Positions 60,556 to 64,000 of a stretch of 64,000 bases of DNA are shown in pieces. The notes beneath the pieces are model-generated. The model was not told the origin of the DNA. It searched no databases and worked only from the letters and a program-made list of their open reading frames with translations. The DNA is from Cocos nucifera. Taxonomy: Eukaryota; Streptophyta; Magnoliopsida; Arecales; Arecaceae. A program made the position numbers and the translations under genes. Location: positions 3,898,178 through 3,962,177 of the forward strand of contig QRFJ01000057.1 of assembly GCA_006176705.1 (NCBI GenBank). The letters are read 5' to 3'. How positions within the stretch are numbered: the stretch's first letter is position 1; each line of letters opens with the position of its first letter.

Positions 60556-60665
60556 CTGCAAGATAACCCTAATCGGAATACTGAAAGGGCAGAGCAGCAA
60601 GGTGCAAAATGGCACATTTTTTTCCAACACAAAAGTGGCACAACTAACAGCAAAAATGCCCAGAC

Positions 60666-60998
60666 CTCACCACTTAATCCATTTAGATCATCAAGCACCA
60701 TTCTGAGGGTAACTAGAACCCCACCAAGCTCCACTGAAGCCTCGGCAGCATGAAAGACATTTGCCAGAGCCTCTTGGCCGGCCTTATCATCAGTAGCTTT
60801 ACAGAGTACCTTCTTTGTCTAATTCGCAACAGAGTCCCTTCTTTGTCTAATTCGCAACAGAGTCTGGAATTTCTTCCCAGTTCATAGCCATTAAATCCTT
60901 GAATGCAGCTTCTATGTCGGGATCAGTTCTAACAGGCAACTGGCTTACCTTTGAACAGAATGCACGCCTAACGTTCAATGTGAAAGGGAAACTGCGAT
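60666..60998 (-). pseudogene. Exon of a disrupted conserved plant gene (upstream exon)
   Basis: After acceptor CAATCTCAG the reading gives SFPFTLNVRRAFCSKVSQLP, VRTDPDIEAAFKDLMAMNWE and EIPDSVAN, then an in-frame TAG. A 28-bp direct duplication (60809-60836 and 60837-60864) shifts the frame, after which comes CKATDDKAGQEALANVFHAA, EASVELGGVLVTLRMVLDD and LNGLSGE to a donor GTCTGG. The exon-intron structure is kept, so this is a gene that decayed in place or a damaged allele, not a processed copy. The 5' exons were not identified in 61000-64000. Confidence 0.6.
60809..60864. repeat. 28-bp tandem duplication inside the exon
   Basis: Two perfect adjacent copies of CCTTCTTTGTCTAATTCGCA plus ACAGAGTC. 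A recent replication-slippage event or an assembly fault; it breaks the reading frame. Confidence 0.95.
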
Positions 60999-61000
60999 CT

Positions 61001-62292
61001 GAGATTGTTTGCACATGAGGAAAACAAGCTTCATGTTAGAACCAAAATTTGAGTAGAAAATCAAAAGACTTTAGAACAATATGTTGCAATCTAATGATGT
61101 ATAATATTTTACAAACCATGTGCAAAATGATAGAGAGATCAGGTTAAAAGAAGGATTGCTTCAAATTTAGTAGAATAAATGAATTTACCCAGTTGCAACT
61201 ACATGATTACCAAAGGCCATAGCAGGAAGATAAACCATAGTGATTATATAATTATTTTCAAGAATTAGTTAAGATAACGAATAACTATGGCTACCTATTT
61301 TCCTCCAAATGGTGGCAACATTGTAAATTCTTTTTTTTTTCCTTTTTTACAGCACTCTACATAGACCTATCAGCAGCTGTATAGAAGATGTTGTGTTTAA
61401 CTACAGAAATATGCCTGGCACTAGGCTATCTAGACCTAGTATCCAGGTTTAGGAGAAAGAAATGGCACTTTAACTCTTACATTCTCTATGAGACAGCTAG
61501 GAATGTTTAGCCTTTATTCCCATGGTTGTTGGACCTGCTTTTCGTATTCTGTATGAACAGCAATTGTTTTTACTATTGATGCAAGTGCTTCAATTTTCAA
61601 AAATAAGTTACACATTTAGTTTCACAAGTGGTAGACAATTGGAAGGGGAAAAAACGAGGTTGTCTAAGTGCAGCATCAAGGTGGCTGGTGTTATCATTAA
61701 GAAGAACAAGAATAACTCAATTTTTTTTTAATTTTCTTTCCTCCAAGAGGTATGATGAAAATTTCATATCTTTAATGCAAGGATAGCTCTCCCTCAAGCC
61801 AAACTCCTCCAACAGGATGGCTCAACCTTGAATTTGATAGTACCTTGATGCAGAACTCATTATCATTCATTTTTGGTGCAATTATGAGAGAGCATGGTGC
61901 AAGCTCACCTAGCTAAACCCAATCCTAACATGTTCTCGATATAAGGTGAAGCAGACAAATGCCTGGGGCATCCGTCTCTTCTTGGAAAAGCCTTTATTCA
62001 GTTATTTGTTTTATAATAAAAACTTGAGATACTCAAAACCATTTTGCACATCTGTTCTCAAATTTAGGCTGCATTTCACATTATTTTCATTTTTCCAGTT
62101 TTCCGGAAAGAGGAAAGCAAAAACCTTGTTCCCTTTGTATTTTCAGATTTCTAAAAGCATGTGTTTGTGTGTACGTGTTTGATAGTCACTTCTATTTATT
62201 TCAATAAAAAAAAAATGAAAATCATACACCTAAGTGTCCTAGCTCATCTTGATGATTCTACTTATGGGTCCTTGGAAGAGAAAAATTATGAT
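61001..62292. other. Intronic or intergenic, no exon recognised
   Basis: Presumably upstream intron or flank of the disrupted gene. T-run at 61330-61339. No reading with recognisable motifs. Confidence 0.45.
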
Positions 62293-62382
62293 GGAATAGG
62301 CTCTTCTTTGACTTCTTTCAATGGAATAGGCTCTTCTTTGACTTCTTTCAATGGAACAGGCTCTTCTTGGACTTCTTTCAAT
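62293..62382 (+). repeat. Three 30-bp tandem units
   Basis: Copies at 62293-62322, 62323-62352 and 62353-62382 (GGAATAGGCTCTTCTTTGAC plus TTCTTTCAAT). The first two are identical, the third differs at two bases. The 10-residue repeat in the open frame over it is a by-product. Confidence 0.92.
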
Positions 62383-62789
62383 GAATTTGTACATGGTGGG
62401 TTCCATATGGTGCTAGATAGTGGTTGTCAGTTTTATGCCAAATAACTCTCCAAATATCAAACATGCAATCTTGTAAGTCAATGTCATACACTTTTTGACT
62501 CTTGCACTGACAAGTATACCAAAGTGGCCAATATAAAGGAAAGAAAAGAAAAGAAAAGGCATAATGGAGTGGAAGGCAAAGTGGACATCAGTTAATGGGG
62601 AACCAGAATTTGTATGGTTAAATCTAGACATTTGTAAAATTTGTCAAATCCAAGAATATGAGGACCATTTGCTTTTTAAGCTCCTAAAGAAAAGCTGTTA
62701 CCGTCCAGTATCAAGAATAAATTTATCAAACATAACAATCATAACAAATAATAATATAATAATAAAACCAAACACTAAATTCAATTTTA

Positions 62790-63078
62790 GGGTTTGTTTG
62801 GTTACAAGAAAACTTATGGAAAAGGAAAAAGGAAAGGAATATTCTTTACCTCAAAAAAGGAAAGGGAAAGGAATATTATGTACCTTAGAAAAGACTTTAT
62901 TCCATTTGTTTGATAGGCTAGAAAAAATGACAATTTGAAAAAAGAAAAATTAAATTTTCAATAAAAAAGGAAAATGATTCCTCATGGTTCGAGTTATCTT
63001 GCATGACAAGTAATGGTGGAAAGGTTTTCCAAGATAAGACTAGTTCATCATGCCTTTTGCTTGCAATCAAACAGACCC
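62790..63078. mobile_element. Tourist-like (PIF/Harbinger) MITE, 289 bp
   Basis: Terminal inverted repeats GGGTTTGTTTGGTTACAAG (left) and GGGTCTGTTTGATTGCAAG (right, complement) match at 16 of 19 bases. TTA target duplications flank it (62787-62789 and 63079-63081). It has no coding capacity; it is A-rich inside, with GGAAAGGAATATT repeated (about 62833 and 62865). Confidence 0.72.
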
Positions 63079-63081
63079 TTA

Positions 63082-64000
63082 GACTGTGGACCTAGTGTAA
63101 AACTGATGAAAATGAGTGTGCAGCTGGGGTTGAGTGAGCTCAAATCCCAACCTGACCCAACTCATGATTTGCTGTTTTTGGAATTATATATTTGGTTAGA
63201 GTTGGTCTTGGCTAGAAAACGTTAATCAAATTGTTAGTTGGATTGGGATCACAATGAGGGGATAAACAATGCAACCAAACTTGAATCTTTATGACAGGAC
63301 CTCAAACATGGTTTAACCTAAACCGAGTGCATATTTGTATAGAGAGCTCCAATCTAACCCAATCTTTAACAGACCAAAAATCTTACAGAATTACAATCAA
63401 GAATGATATAATAGTATTAAATTGAAACAACATTAACCTACCAAACCTAAAACCTACAATAATTCTATTTGGGTAGAAATTTTGGGAGCGAGACATTGCT
63501 TAGCTAAGGGATCAGTACTTGGATGGTCCAGGATGAGTTAGGTTGTAATTAAACCAACCAACCTGCTCAATTTAGAACCATTGGCAAAAAATGGTATGAA
63601 CATTGAGCTTGATTACACGCCGTTGCCTAGGAAGCATGGATAGTTCAAATCACATGCCATGTATGTAACATATCTGTATCAGATATTGATATTCTCGGAT
63701 ACTTCTCGAATACATGTCTCTTCTATCTTCCAAAGTTAAAGAGACAGCCCAGATACTTTCCAGATACACTATATACTTCCCAAATACCTTCTAAAATGAG
63801 AGGGAGGTTCAATTTTGTAATCTATGATATTAACTTTAAAATATGAAGTATGAATCATGGTATGTGAAGCAATGACTCAATGATAAGCTTGTAATAGTTA
63901 ATGCTGTTATTTTGATAACCTACTATGCTTTATGAATGCTTTTTTCATATGCATACATATGTATTTTTGCATAAGTATGTATGTATTTGTGTGTATGTGT
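63082..64000. other. Intergenic, no gene recognised
   Basis: Short imperfect repeats of GATACTTYYCRAATAC-type sequence at about 63698-63790 look like a fragment of an unidentified repeat. The end is TGTATG-rich. Confidence 0.45.

Noticed and set aside
62161..62445. 94-aa frame with a 10-residue repeat
   Set aside because: The repeat is a three-copy 30-bp minisatellite and the frame has no other recognisable feature.
1..64000. tRNA, rRNA and known microRNA genes
   Set aside because: I looked by eye for B-box sequences and common plant microRNA sequences and saw no convincing candidate; a tRNAscan or miRNA search would be decisive.

Overview
The window is nuclear DNA from a flowering plant, very probably a monocot and most likely a palm. 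The grounds are AT-rich intergenic DNA, plant U-box and IDA-like genes, and dense nested LTR retrotransposons of the plant Tat and Copia types. The species call is inference only. There are few genes; roughly 29 kb of the 64 kb is LTR-retrotransposon DNA, nearly all of it decayed.

Layout. 1-5097: the 5' part of a decayed Ty1/copia element on the minus strand (LTR 2843-5097, primer site, gag and the start of protease), inserted into the transposase end of a CACTA transposon (5206-5637, plus). 5690-9585: a duplicated block holding two CACTA right ends built of hairpin-like subterminal repeats and two copies of an ~800-bp promoter-like segment. 11618-12927 (minus): a single-exon U-box/ARM E3 ubiquitin ligase of the PUB27/28 type, with one apparent frameshift. 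15302-24605 (plus): a complete gag-only, pol-less Ty3/gypsy element with target duplication TCATC, carrying a long tandem array where pol would be and holding a nested solo copia LTR (18805-21068). 24611-34355: intergenic DNA with a LINE relic.

34361-49791 (minus): a complete but decayed Tat-lineage Ty3/gypsy element. It has gag, protease, RT, two RNase H domains and integrase, then a 57-bp palindromic minisatellite, then an antisense (plus-strand) gene with two recognisable introns, its own TATA box and a PF04195-like domain. A second copy of the gag-only family (40575-45537, minus) is nested inside its RNase H region. 51797-52036 (plus): a small intact gene for an IDA-like secreted peptide, a regulator of organ abscission. 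60369-60998 (minus): two exons of a conserved plant gene damaged by a stop, a 28-bp duplication and a one-base insertion. 62790-63078: a Tourist-like MITE with TTA target duplication.

How it fits together. The only likely working host genes are the U-box ligase (if its frameshift is an assembly error) and the IDA-like peptide gene. The retrotransposons give a relative history: the Tat element landed first, then the gag-only element landed in it. The gag-only family keeps LTRs, a primer-binding site close to that of the Tat element, gag and a polypurine tract, which suggests mobilisation in trans by Tat-type enzymes (inference).
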